Below, in pieces: positions 33,420 through 43,693 of a stretch of 52,344 nt of DNA. This stretch comes from Lactifluus volemus. Its lineage: Eukaryota > Basidiomycota > Agaricomycetes > Russulales > Russulaceae. Positions within the stretch are counted from its first letter, which is position 1. Each line of letters opens with the position of its first letter. Location of the stretch: positions 1 to 52,344 of the forward strand of contig WTXI01000256.1 of NCBI GenBank assembly GCA_022376515.1, in the 5' to 3' direction. The position numbers were made by a program, and so were the translations under genes. The notes beneath the pieces are model-generated. The model saw nothing but the letters and a program-made list of their open reading frames with translations. It made no database searches and was not told where the DNA came from.

Positions 33420-33778
33420 TCGGGCCACAATTATTTCGGTCGCTGAGCCGTGGCATGTTGGTATCATTTAGTGAGGTGGATGAGGGCAAGCCCCCAGAAC
33501 GGATGCAGAGCTCACGACGTCAGAGAGCTGCGTCGTAGGATCGTGGTTAAGCCCTAGCTTCATACCCAGGCATACTATGCACCCAACAAGGCACCAGGGT
33601 GCGGCGTTGATGCTATGAGGATACAAATAATCAGAAACCCCAGAATGTCGACGAAGAATCAACGTACCTCAGTGTACAAATACTAATACCAACGAAGAAC
33701 AACAAGTGTCTGCAAGCTGCTGATCGTGACACGAAGTTCGGGCTTACGGCAAAGGCACGGAGGAAGGAATCCTTATGC
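33420..33778 (-). pseudogene. Fragment resembling a fungal transcription-factor domain, copy 2
   Basis: Second copy of the 17640-17998 block. It keeps the same two-exon arrangement with APWCLVG(C)IVCLGMKLGL and NHDP. Same caveats: no zinc cluster, no full gene. Confidence 0.33.
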
Positions 33779-35597
33779 TGAGGCCACTAAGGGTCATGAG
33801 GGACAGAACAGACATCGGAAAATGTCCCGGTGGCGAGAGGTGAGTCACGGCCTCGGGATGAGGTGATGTTAGCGCGGCACATGGGGATGAGCATTAATTG
33901 ATGTCATATTGGGACACTGTCCCGACATCAATGGTGTCGTGTCCGGAGATGAGACAGAAGCGAAGCCTTCCCTATCCAGAGGTTAAGACGTTGAGGTGCA
34001 AACTTTGATCCTGGACGGGTTCTTTCGCCAATGCCTAGACTGAAAGCACAAGTAAATAGAGATATCTGGGTCGCAGAACTAGGGACATACCAGGATTAAA
34101 CGGAAAGCTCCGATCACCTCATTTGACGTCCGACACGGGACCAGCAGCAACAACAGGCAGGGAGTGGGGAAAACTGCTGCTGCTACTGCAGTAGTGGTAG
34201 GGGCAGGTTGCACTGGAGGGAGGGGCGGCTGTGGAGGGTGCTGAAACATCGTATGAAGGTGAGGATGATAGCCAAGGGGACATCTGCTCCTATGGTATAG
34301 GCAAAGGGGCGCAGCCGGGAGGGGTTATGTGAGGACATAGACGTAAGAGAGCTGCCACCTAGCAAGGAGAGGGTATGGCGAGTCTCTCCTTCCTTATTAG
34401 GTTTGTATTAGTCAGGTTGATTCCGCCTTTTCAACTCTACTCAGTGAGCATGCATTCTCTACAAATTTTGCGCAAGCATTGAGCAGCAACTTGAGATTTG
34501 GCAATTGAAGTAGTGTGGCCATTGTAAGCGTACTGTTTTATCTTCAATCGAATGTCACCCTCACCTTATTGTATGCGTGTTTGTTTTGGACCTCTGTTAG
34601 CTTGCCTTCAGCCAGTCATGATTGCCACGGCACTTGGGTCTTCTTATAAAGCTGGTGTACTGTATCGTTCCGACATCGCCAGCCTCAAAAGCTACTAACC
34701 TTCCTCCTTGGTCTGTTCGATGGTCCTCCCACTCTTTGCTCTCACTTGTTAGCGAGACCTCAGGCTGGGCCGTTGGCCGGCTGTCGCACCGCTCGCACCT
34801 TAACATCACCTCCATCTACCCGGTTGGAAGACGAGGTGATTACCACACCCTCTTGGTCACGCACAGGGAATTCCACTTGCTCACCCATGTGTAGTCTCTG
34901 AGCGACTTGGACCAGTCGCGAGAATGGATCGGTGAGAGTGGACCGTCCATCCACTTCCACGCCGTCTCTGACTCTCCGTGCTACCGTCTGAGTCTGATGT
35001 AAGCTCAGCAACACAGGTACGGACCCACCTCTCCGCTTACCGGAACTTTTCAGGGTGGTGGTCTCGTTGGCACTTGGGGCGTAGCTGGAGCAGCCAGATG
35101 AACCTGGAACGAGGATGGGTGGGCTCTAATGCGCTATTATTTGTTGTGTGTGGAGCATGGTAATTGGGTTAGCGGTGTGTGTTGGTTATCACGGATGAAC
35201 AGGAAGCGTGGTCAAAGGCTCAAAGCAGTAAACCGAACTAAACTACGGTATGGACTTGACATGGACGGGACAAGCAAGTTTATGCTGTAAGTGACGTCAC
35301 GACTTCAGGCGTATAACTGAGGCGGTGCGCCATGCGCAATGACCCCGTGATCTCCCTTTGGCACTTCGTTACTGATCAAATCGAAGATGCACCGCGCGAG
35401 AGAAGGCAAGGAATGAGAGGGACAATTCAGCCATTCAAGGCAGCTCGTGATTTGTGATTGTGCCGGCGGCAGACGATTAAGTGGACTTGGAAGAGGCTGA
35501 TCGTAATGAACTGATCCACGGACCCAAATCGCCCGTAGCACCTGTGGTGCTTCCAAGTCGGTGCTTCTGATAGCGTACAAGCTCGAGCTGTTTGGGG

Positions 35598-35604
35598 TAT
35601 AAAA
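35598..35604 (+). promoter_or_regulatory. TATA box of secreted-protein gene, copy 2
   Basis: TATAAAA with the same CT-rich downstream context as copy 1, 87 bp before the ATG at 35691. The promoter is intact although the gene is interrupted. Confidence 0.72.
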
Positions 35605-35690
35605 GCTGGGGCCCCTCCCTTCTTCTCTCACCAACATCATTGCCGCCGGAAGCCTAATATTCTTTCAGATTACTTGCTGTGAGCACAGTG

Positions 35691-35777
35691 ATGTTTATGA
35701 AGACCATCTTGGCTCTCTCTTTTGCAATTCTCGCTCTCGCTGCTCCGAGTCCACAGGACCCGGATATAGACATATTA
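35691..35777 (+). pseudogene. Small secreted protein, copy 2, broken by insertion
   Basis: MFMKTILALSFAILALAAP and SPQDPDIDI are followed directly by the TIR of the TA-target element, which adds about ten foreign residues and a stop. The remainder of the gene continues at 43694 (ACGTTTGCAATCAATGG) to about 43920. The signal peptide is intact, so a very short secreted peptide could still be made. Confidence 0.75.
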
Positions 35778-35980
35778 TTGTATTTTTCAAATAAGTTGCC
35801 AAATGAAAAATAAATTTAAAAAAACTAAAAATTCGGAATGTGTATATCTCGCTGAAACCTCAACATATGGAGGTCGGAGGGGTATCAAAATGATCGGAAT
35901 TTTTGATAGAATAGTTCTATGAAGGACCGAGGGAAGAAATTTTGTATTTAAGAAAATCCAAATTTCGGAGGAGGTGACCA

Positions 35981-36295
35981 TATCACAACCTCCTCCACGG
36001 GCTCCACCCCCTTATAATTTGAAAATTGCAGTTCAAATAAGTCCTAATGGTATCCCTTAACCATAACTGAAGGTACCGATAGGGCCACATGAAGTTGGGC
36101 AATCAATTTGATGCCGACTACTATCTTGGGTAATCTAAGCGCCTAACACGTGACCTTAAACTTGATTGCCCAACAGCCCCAACTTCACATGGCCCTATCG
36201 GTACCTTCGGTTATGGTTAAGGGATATCATTAGGACTTATTTGAGCTGCCATTGTCAAGTTATAAGGGGGTGGAGCCTAGAGGAGGTTGTGATAT
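35981..36295. mobile_element. 315-bp foldback MITE nested in the TA element
   Basis: The left arm begins TATCACAACCTCCTC and the right arm ends GAGGAGGTTGTGATA. Arms are about 125-130 bp, roughly 90% identical by eye, and include ATAGGGCCACATGAAGTTGG-like blocks. A short unique centre contains CCGACTACTATCTTGGG. It has no counterpart next to the right TIR of the host element, so it inserted later. Confidence 0.85.
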
Positions 36296-36608
36296 GTGTT
36301 GTCATTACGATTACAACAGCGCCATGACCACCAACAATCGATCGCGATATGAACGACCCGATGCGATCGAGGAGGATGATGAGTGAGACACGAGTGGAGC
36401 GTGTCTCACCTCGATCTTGTGTTTGCATCTACAATCTGTATTGGTAACGTTTTCAAGATTGTTTTGTACGATATTACCGTAGGCGTTCGTCATTGTGGTG
36501 TCCTATTCTCTCTATATTTCTTCATCGTTTCGTCATGTCTGTTCAAAACAAGCGCGACCGCGCGCAACGTCCGCAAAAGGACAATATTTTATTTTCTCGT
36601 GTTGTGTC

Positions 36609-36645
<37 letters not shown>

Positions 36646-36769
36646 CTGCATTTGTATAGCGCAACAGGTGGGCATAACAAGGTACCTTCGACGTAGAGCT
36701 ACAGTACCATACCAGTCCCAATTTGAACCACCAAGACGCGCTGCGTCTAGGCCCTGACAGAACTACAAC
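36296..36769. other. Non-coding, with a 31-T run
   Basis: Contains a hairpin (GAGACACG...CGTGTCTC, about 36386-36407) and an uninterrupted T run at 36610-36640. The run lies downstream of the minus-strand gene of this element, so on that strand it reads as a poly-A tract about 130 bp after the stop codon. No ORF is convincing. Confidence 0.6.
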
Positions 36770-37362
36770 TCAAGGCTTATCGATCACTGATTCCATCACC
36801 CTCTGCCGGGTTCCCCTCTTCTTCGCAGTGTTGAGCCGCGTCGAATGCCGGGTTCCCCGCGGAGCATCCTCGGTGTGCTGCTCGAAGTAGGTTGCTGGCC
36901 CCGTCACCACTATAGGGGTGTTGGGTGCGCGCTGCTTGGCCGCTTCGAGGGCGGTAGTGGGTGGTGGGTCGACTTTGTAAGGGGCGGGGGGTGCGGGCCA
37001 GGATTTGGCTGGAGCCTTCGGCTTGTTCGAGGTGGCGGGGGTTTTGGTTTTACCCTTGCCCTTCGCCTCTCCTCCCTTTCCGCTCGCCTCCTCGGAGATA
37101 GGGCATCGGTGTCGCTTCCAGGCCTTGCGTGAGGCGAACTTACGTCCGCACTTCTTGCATTGCCGTTGTGGTCGGCCGTTCGCGGCTTCTTCGGCCGCTC
37201 GTCGGGCTTCTCACCTCGATGCACGGTTCCTTCTCCTTGCAAGACGTTTCTTCTCCTTCTGGGCCTTTGCAGCCAGGCTGGGGCCCTTTGTGAGGTCGAA
37301 AAAGGCTTTGGGGGCCTCTCTGTTGAGGACTTCTAAGATATACGCAAACATCACCCGTTTCA

Positions 37363-37753
37363 TGTTGTAAAATAAACTCAGCGGGTTGAAAGAAAACGCT
37401 ATATTCTTCATCTCTAACCTGTTGTAAAATAAACTACGTTCTAAGGTTAGATAAAGATGCTACAATGAAGATAATAAGGCATAATGTAATGCTCACCTCA
37501 GCGGGTTGAAAGAAAACGCTGAGGGAAAAGTGAGGAGGGCGCGCGAGGCCCGTTTATGTACGACTAGTCCGGAGAGTAACATGTGAAAATGCTCGTGGAG
37601 TAGAAGATACTCGAAAAACATGAAAATAGGCAGAGAGGGCCCAAGTAGAGTAGCAAGAGCGCAAAAAAGTATAAACTACGAAGTTACGATGATCAACGGA
37701 AGTGGTCCGTGCGCAGCCACTTTAGGGCTGGTCAAGAAGATGAAATCACAACA
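37363..37753 (-). repeat. Copia LTR (3' LTR of the minus-strand element)
   Basis: 391 bp. Contains two copies of a CAGCGGGTTGAAAGAAAACG motif and two of TGTTGTAAAATAAACT. It inserted into the zinc-finger gene of the TA element. Confidence 0.95.
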
Positions 37754-37760
37754 CACCCCC

Positions 37761-40700
37761 TCAGACCTCAAAGTGCAAGCCCATCTCGCGTGTGAAATGC
37801 TGGTGCTTCTCTCGCACCAATCCCTTCGTGAAGATGTCAGCTAACTGATCACCAGTGGGTATGTAAGATAGCTCGATGTCTCCGGCAGCGACCCTTTCGC
37901 GGAGAAAATGGTGGCGGAGATCGATGTGTTTCGTCCGGTCGTGGAACTCGGGGTTGTGCGCTATCGAAATTGCAGACTGATTATCGACGCGTAGGATGGT
38001 CGGCGAAGAGAACGAAAATCCGAGTTCGCTAAGGAGTCGTCGTAACCAGATGGCCTCCTTGGTCGCATAAGCGACTGCGATATACTCGGCCTCCGTGCTA
38101 GACAGGGCTACGGATGATTGCTTCTTCGATCCCCAGCTAACAGCGGCCCCAGCGAGCATAAACACGAAACCAGAGGTCGACTTTCTATCGTTGATATCGC
38201 TGGCCCAGTCAGCGTCAACATAGCCGCGTAAGGTGGTGCCCTCAGGAACACCGCGCCTGAAGACGAGGCGGAGGGCAGAGGAGCCGCGAAGATACTTGAA
38301 GACCCGGTCCAGAGACTGGAAATGTGTGGAGCCAGGGGTGGCGTTATGACGTCCGAGAGCACCGACAGCGTAAGCCAAATCGGGGTGCGTACCCAGCATC
38401 GGATACATGAGGGCACCCACGGCACTTTGGTAAGGCTTCGGATCGCCTTCGGGTTCGGAGAGCTTACGGAGGTGCTCATTGGCGAGGGCAGGAGTAGTGA
38501 TAGGGCGCACTGTGGACTTCCCAAAACGTTCAAGGACTTCACAGGTGTACTTCTCCTGTGATAGAGAGATCCACCCTGCGGTGCGGTCATGAGTGACGTG
38601 CATTCCGAGTATCCAGGTGAGTTCACCTAGGTCGGTCATCTCGTAGTGCTGTCCGAGGAGGGCCTTGTCTCGTTCGATGTCAGCGAGGTTGGTGGAGACC
38701 ATGGTGATGTCATCCACATAGAGGGCAATGATGGAGAGATCGGGGTCAGCAAAACGAGTGAAGACGGCATGGTCGGCTTGTGTGTTAGCATATCCCATGG
38801 AGAATAATCGCGATCTGATATTCTCATACCAGACGCGTCCACCTTGTTTGGTTCCGTAGACGGCTTTCAGTAATCGCAAAACTGTGCCGCTCGGCGCTCC
38901 AAAACCAGGGGGGGGATGCATAAAAATCTCCTCTTTTAAATCTCCGTTGAGATAAGCTGACTTCACGTCCATCTGGTGCACTTCTAGGTTTCGCTCGGCA
39001 GCCATCGCGAGTATGACGCGGAAAGAGGCGAATTTCGCGACTGGCACGAAAGTCTCGTCGTAATCGACCCCTTCGGTCTGCGTGAAACCCTGGGCAACGA
39101 TTCGTGCTTTGTACTTTTGAACGCTACCGTCTGGGCCGCGCTTAACGCGGAAAACCCATCGACTGCCAACGATCTTGCGATCGCGCGGACGTGGGACGAT
39201 TTCGAAAACGCCCATTTGTTCGAAGGCGTGTCGCTCGTTCTCGCAGGCCAAAATCCACTCGGCTGCGTCAGGTCGTGCCATAGCCTCGTCGAAAGTGCGT
39301 GGATCACTTCCAAGTTCGGCGTCGGCGACAGTGACGCACGCGGGGCGCTTGCGGTCGTATGAGCTCACATCGTAGCGGTCATCATCGTCGCGAACAGGCG
39401 CGCAGATGGTGCGCTTCGGACGATCAGGCGTTTCAGGTGCAGGAGGTGCGCGCGGCGGCGCAGTCGCTTCTGGAGCGTCTCCGGCATCGTCAACCTTATC
39501 GTCGCGATCGTCTTCGTCGTTGATTATGATGCGTTCATGTACAGCACCCCCTTCATCAAAAATGACGTCGCGTGAATTGTAAACTTTGTTGGAGGGACGG
39601 TGGATAAGTTTGAATGCTTTGTAATTTGCAGCGAGCCCAAGGAAAGTGCATTGATAAGATCGGGATGCAAGTTTCGATCGATGCTTCTTGGGAACGTGCA
39701 TGTGGGCTTTGCAGCCAAAAACGCGCAGACGGGTTGCGTTCGGTTTGTTGCCGCTCCAGGCCTCTTCAGGTGTGATGCCAGGGAGCGAACACGTCGGCAG
39801 ATGGTTGTGGAGAATCGCGGCGTACTCGAGAGCATCGTACCAGAAAGAATCGGGGAGGGAGGCATCATTAAGCATAGTCCGCACCTTATCGAGCAGTGTG
39901 CGGTTCATGCGTTCCGCAACACCGTTGTGCTCAGACGTGTAGGCGGTCGTTACCTCCTGACGGATTCCCTTCTCCTCGAAATAACGAGTTGGTATTGTTC
40001 CAGTGTACTCGCCACCTCCGTCTGAACGCAGTACTTTGAGCTGCTTTCCCGTCTCTCGTTCGGCTCGCGCAACGTAGGTCTTCAGGTGCTGGAGGAGTTC
40101 GGACTTGAGTTTCAGTCCGGCAACAGACACCATCCGAGTTTTGTCGTCAGTAAAGGTCGCAAAATACTCGAAACCTTGACGAGAGCGCGTCGGGAGTTTG
40201 CCGCAAATGTCCGAGAATACACGGCCAAGAACGTCGGTGGCACGCGTGCTGGTCGCCTTTGATATGTCGGTGCGTGTTTGCTTCCCGTTAAGACACGGTT
40301 GGCAAATGATGCTTGCGCTCGTAGGACCATCAATGGTAATCCCATCTACTATCCCCTTTTCAGCCATCCGAACGATGGTATCGGTGCTGACATGTCCGAG
40401 TCGACGGTGCCAGGTGGTGAGGGAGGCTTTAGAGCCAGCGTCCTCACTGAGGAGGGCAATTTGGTCAGGCGCGGGGGGATTCTCGTCATCACGCGGGAAA
40501 GGGGTGACGTTAGCGATCTGGACTCTCTCCGGGACAATGGTCTTGATGTCCATAATATAGAGGTTCGATGACATGTGACCATGGCAGGTGGTAATACCTG
40601 ACTTGTCCCGAAGTAGGCAAGAGCTGTCACTGAAGAGAAGGCTTGCGCCGTGTTGCGTGAGATAAGACACGGAGAGTAAATTTCCGTGTAAATCAGGGAC

Positions 40701-42215
40701 GAAAAGGACCTCCTGGAGGATTGCCGTTCTCCATTGGTCGTCGGCGTGCATGCGGACACGAATACGTCCGACACCCGTGGCTAAGATGGAGCGAGCATCT
40801 CCAAGTGTAACCTTGATGGGGACGGAGAGGGGAGAGAAATGGGTGAACCACGAGCGATTGCAAGACATCGTACGGGACGCCCCTGAATCGAGGATCCAGG
40901 ATTCAAGAAGGGGGGGAGAGGAGTGCGACGGGCGAGCTTGATAAAGAAAGATTTCCTCGTCGTGCGATGAAGCCACCGCCACTTTTGCGGAGGCGGGCGC
41001 AGAGGTCGAAGTGGAAGGGGGGGCGGACGCCGTTGCAGGTGTCGTAGTCGCTGCCTTCGCTTCCTTTTCCTTCTGCGCCTTGAGTTTTCGGCACTCACTG
41101 ACATCATGACCCGTGTAGTTGCAATGGGTGCAACGTTTCTTTTGTTGGTCTTTGCGCTTGTTCCGATCGCCTTTCCCCTTATCCTTATCGGAATCCTTCT
41201 TCTCCGACTTCTTTTTGCCGTCCTTGCCCTTTTTGGCGGCCTTAGCATAGAAGGCGGCCGCTCCGTCTCCGGATTCACGAATGCGTGAATCCTCGTCCAT
41301 AAGGATGCGTAGCTTGATGTTCTCAGCCGTTTGATCGAGAGGGCTTAGGTTATTGAGAACAATCTTGAGCATCCTGTGAGACGCAGGGAGGGCGTTGGTG
41401 ATGGCGTGAGCGATCTGTTGGTCGGTGAAGGGGGATCCGGCTTCGGCGAGGCGATGAGATGCGTCGATCATGGCGTTGATCTGGGGCTCGAGGGGCTCGG
41501 TGTCATTGAGAGGCGTGCTGAAAAGCCTGTTCATAAGTTGGGAGATTTTATGTCCTCCTCGGCCTTCGAAACGCGCTGAGAGACAGTCGAGACAGTCTTT
41601 CGCCGTCTGGGCATGGAAAATGAGGTGTGCGGGCTCTCCAGTGAGCGATAACGCGATGAGAGAGAAGGCTTGTTGGTCCTTCTCATCCCACGCGGCGGAC
41701 TCGGCAGGGTAAAGGAAAGCGTTAGGGCGTGGGTCATTAAGCACAGTAAGGAGTTTGTAGCTCCTGAGGACGACGCGCATATGAAAACGCCACACTGAGA
41801 AGTTGCTGCCGTCTTGCTCGAGCGGAGGGATGTCGTACCGTTGCGAGATGACTGTTGGGGCGGCTATCGCAGGTGGTGGACGAGCTGGTAGGATCGGAGC
41901 CTGCTGAGGTGCCGGCGGAATCGCGGCCTGCTGACGTGCGAACGGCATTCCTGCAAATGGATGCATTGGTGGAAGTCGTGGGATCGGTTCCGGGTAATGC
42001 AGCGGACGGATCACGTCAGGAGGGGATTGCGAACGAGCTGGTGTGTTCGCAGCCGAAGTCAGAGGGGATCGTGCATGAGCGGAGTCAGCAGCGGAGCCAT
42101 GAAAGGAACCGTGGACGGAGCCAGCAGGGCCGGCGACAGCGTTGTCGTCGTCTGCGTTTTGGTCGACGTCCGGGGGTTGTTGTGCCGCGGCATGTTGTGC
42201 AGCGGCTTGGCTCAT
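37761..42215 (-). CDS. Copia Gag-Pol polyprotein, 1484 aa
   Basis: One uninterrupted frame. Domains in order: disordered Pro/Ala-rich N-terminus; Gag (about 125-320, SNFSVWRFHMRVVL); zinc knuckle CTHCNYTGHDVSEC near residue 361; aspartic protease WILDSGAS near 437; GAG-pre-integrase HRRLGHVS ... CQPCLNGK near 600-640; integrase core with FSDICGKLP, LRSDGGGEYTG and TTAYTSEHNGVAERMNRT; reverse transcriptase from FVPVAKFASFR to YVDD near residue 1162; RNase H with GYVDADWASD and DNQSAISIAH, ending FTREMGLHFEV. The order integrase before RT defines Ty1/copia. All catalytic motifs I looked for are present, and length fits the family. It starts at the first Met 62 bp inside the 5' LTR. Confidence 0.97.
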   Translation of the reverse strand: MSQAAAQHAAAQQPPDVDQNADDDNAVAGPAGSVHGSFHGSAADSAHARSPLTSAANTPARSQSPPDVIRPLHYPEPIPRLPPMHPFAGMPFARQQAAIPPAPQQAPILPARPPPAIAAPTVISQRYDIPPLEQDGSNFSVWRFHMRVVLRSYKLLTVLNDPRPNAFLYPAESAAWDEKDQQAFSLIALSLTGEPAHLIFHAQTAKDCLDCLSARFEGRGGHKISQLMNRLFSTPLNDTEPLEPQINAMIDASHRLAEAGSPFTDQQIAHAITNALPASHRMLKIVLNNLSPLDQTAENIKLRILMDEDSRIRESGDGAAAFYAKAAKKGKDGKKKSEKKDSDKDKGKGDRNKRKDQQKKRCTHCNYTGHDVSECRKLKAQKEKEAKAATTTPATASAPPSTSTSAPASAKVAVASSHDEEIFLYQARPSHSSPPLLESWILDSGASRTMSCNRSWFTHFSPLSVPIKVTLGDARSILATGVGRIRVRMHADDQWRTAILQEVLFVPDLHGNLLSVSYLTQHGASLLFSDSSCLLRDKSGITTCHGHMSSNLYIMDIKTIVPERVQIANVTPFPRDDENPPAPDQIALLSEDAGSKASLTTWHRRLGHVSTDTIVRMAEKGIVDGITIDGPTSASIICQPCLNGKQTRTDISKATSTRATDVLGRVFSDICGKLPTRSRQGFEYFATFTDDKTRMVSVAGLKLKSELLQHLKTYVARAERETGKQLKVLRSDGGGEYTGTIPTRYFEEKGIRQEVTTAYTSEHNGVAERMNRTLLDKVRTMLNDASLPDSFWYDALEYAAILHNHLPTCSLPGITPEEAWSGNKPNATRLRVFGCKAHMHVPKKHRSKLASRSYQCTFLGLAANYKAFKLIHRPSNKVYNSRDVIFDEGGAVHERIIINDEDDRDDKVDDAGDAPEATAPPRAPPAPETPDRPKRTICAPVRDDDDRYDVSSYDRKRPACVTVADAELGSDPRTFDEAMARPDAAEWILACENERHAFEQMGVFEIVPRPRDRKIVGSRWVFRVKRGPDGSVQKYKARIVAQGFTQTEGVDYDETFVPVAKFASFRVILAMAAERNLEVHQMDVKSAYLNGDLKEEIFMHPPPGFGAPSGTVLRLLKAVYGTKQGGRVWYENIRSRLFSMGYANTQADHAVFTRFADPDLSIIALYVDDITMVSTNLADIERDKALLGQHYEMTDLGELTWILGMHVTHDRTAGWISLSQEKYTCEVLERFGKSTVRPITTPALANEHLRKLSEPEGDPKPYQSAVGALMYPMLGTHPDLAYAVGALGRHNATPGSTHFQSLDRVFKYLRGSSALRLVFRRGVPEGTTLRGYVDADWASDINDRKSTSGFVFMLAGAAVSWGSKKQSSVALSSTEAEYIAVAYATKEAIWLRRLLSELGFSFSSPTILRVDNQSAISIAHNPEFHDRTKHIDLRHHFLRERVAAGDIELSYIPTGDQLADIFTKGLVREKHQHFTREMGLHFEV

Positions 42216-42277
42216 GCTTCGAGTGATGGGCGACAGTGTGGTCGAGAAGCTCAGGTAGAGACTCGGGGCTCAGAATC

Positions 42278-42668
42278 TGTTGTAAAATAAACTCAGCGGG
42301 TTGAAAGAAAACGCTATATTCTTCATCTCTAACCTGTTGTAAAATAAACTACGTTCTAAGGTTAGATAAAGATGCTACAATGAAGATAATAAGGCATAAT
42401 GTAATGCTCACCTCAGCGGGTTGAAAGAAAACGCTGAGGGAAAAGTGAGGAGGGCGCGCGAGGCCCGTTTATGTACGACTAGTCCGGAGAGTAACATGTG
42501 AAAATGCTCGTGGAGTAGAAGATACTCGAAAAACATGAAAATAGGCAGAGAGGGCCCAAGTAGAGTAGCAAGAGCGCAAAAAAGTATAAACTACGAAGTT
42601 ACGATGATCAACGGAAGTGGTCCGTGCGCAGCCACTTTAGGGCTGGTCAAGAAGATGAAATCACAACA
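42278..42668 (-). repeat. Copia LTR (5' LTR of the minus-strand element)
   Basis: 391 bp, matching 37363-37753 base for base by eye. It should contain the promoter for the minus-strand polyprotein. Confidence 0.95.
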
Positions 42669-43216
42669 TTTCACCTTCCCTAGGGGGCGAGGCACAAGCG
42701 CAACAGCGCACTTGACCAGGTGTGCATGGTATTGGGGAGTAAACTCGACCCAAAAAATTTTTCCGTCCTCGGCCTTTTGAGCCGAGATGACATTGGTCAT
42801 GAGGTGATCCCGGGAGAGGAACCAGCGACGTCGGAAGGTGTTGTGAATGTCGAACACGGAAAGCTCATCATTCGCAGAAAGTGCCCTGCGAGGGGGGGGT
42901 TTCTCCTTTGGGGGAAAGTACCGCACCTGCTGGGTCTCATCCCCCCGCCAGCCGTATCCACTGGGGGGGTTGAAGTGGGTTGAGAAATGGGAGTCCCAGT
43001 AAAAACCGGTGGTGAAAAATCCCGGGAATTTGAACCAGCCTCGTCCTGCGAGCCCGAGGGCCGGGGAGGTGCCACAGAGGGAGTGGGAGGGGTGGAAGTG
43101 TTCTTCTTCCCAGACTCGGTCACCGCCTTCCGACTAGCTGCCCGGAGCGCAGCGCCCAGGTTACCAATCTTCAGAGCAGGGGAGAGAGGGGAGGGAGAAA
43201 GAGGAGGAGACGACAT

Positions 43217-43489
43217 CGAAAAATCGATGGTGGTGGTAAGAAGTCAAGAAGGCTTGTTGTGTCGTTTTTCATGTGTTTTATCGAGTTCTTTTCGCGTTTC
43301 GTTTCCTTCGAATCTTGTGATTGTTTCTCAAGCCTTTTCCTCTTTTAAATAGTACATAAAAGCAAATAACGAATGTGTATAAAGTACAGGCGAAAAACGC
43401 CCAAGTAATCTAACGGTTTTCTCGTGTCCCCTCGCTTCCGTGTGCGCCGCCCATAAACAAATCCCTTACCTACCCATAACCTTTATCAA
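43217..43489. other. 5' flank of the element gene; no ORF seen
   Basis: Spacer between the start of the split zinc-finger gene and the right TIR. It presumably contains that gene's promoter. Nothing else recognised. Confidence 0.5.
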
Positions 43490-43693
43490 TATGGTCACCT
43501 CCTCCGAAATTTGGATTTCTTAAATACAAAATTTCCCCCCTCGGTCCTTAATAGAACTATTCTATCAAAAATCCTGATCATTTTGATACCCCTCCGACCT
43601 CCATATGTTGAGGTTTTGGCGAGATATACACATTCCGAATTTTTAGTTTTTTTAAATTTATTTTTCATTTGGCAGCTTATTTGAAAAATACAA

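Larger units (their letters stand above)
37363..42668 (-). mobile_element. Full-length, apparently intact Ty1/copia retrotransposon
   Basis: Two 391-bp LTRs (37363-37753; 42278-42668) begin TGTTGTAAAA and end ATCACAACA on the plus strand. They are identical as far as I can read. The 5-bp target duplication TTTCA lies at 37358-37362 and 42669-42673. Coding is on the minus strand. A polypurine tract (GAGGGGGTG on the minus strand) lies next to the downstream LTR. I could not assign the primer-binding site to a tRNA. Identical LTRs plus one uninterrupted polyprotein mean a recent, possibly active, insertion. Confidence 0.97.
36770..43216 (-). pseudogene. Element-encoded zinc-finger protein, split by the copia insertion
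   Basis: Unrecognised family. The N-terminus MSSPPLSPSPLSPAL (43216) is Ser/Pro/Thr-rich. After a frame slip near a G run (about 42960) it continues VRYFPPKEKPPPRRAL, FDIHNTFRRRWFLSRDH, GKIFWVEFTPQYHAHLV and VPRPLGKVK. The copia element and one TTTCA copy then intervene. On the other side the same frame continues RVMFAYILEVLNREAPK, AFFDLTKGPSLAAKAQ, a TGA near 37213, then EARRAAEEAANGRPQRQ and a C2H2-like finger (CKKCGRKFASRKAWKRHRC), ending VMESVIDKP at 36770. No transposase catalytic motif was seen. It may be an accessory or targeting protein of the element (inference). Confidence 0.6.
35778..43693. mobile_element. TA-target TIR DNA element (7.9 kb with nested insertions)
   Basis: Terminal inverted repeats of about 205 bp (35778-35983 and 43490-43693) start TTGTATTTTTCAAATAAG and are about 95% identical by eye. 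The target TA is duplicated (35776-35777; 43694-43695), and the undisturbed site is visible in unit 1 at 20012-20013. TA targets point to Tc1/mariner-like elements, but no DDE transposase is visible. Without the nested copia element and foldback it would be about 2.3 kb. It carries one minus-strand gene (36770-43216) of unknown function. Confidence 0.9.

Noticed and set aside
36910..37242. Minus-strand 110-aa ORF and plus-strand 121-aa ORF
   Set aside because: Another minus-strand frame carries the C2H2-like finger and links across the copia insertion, so these are shadows.
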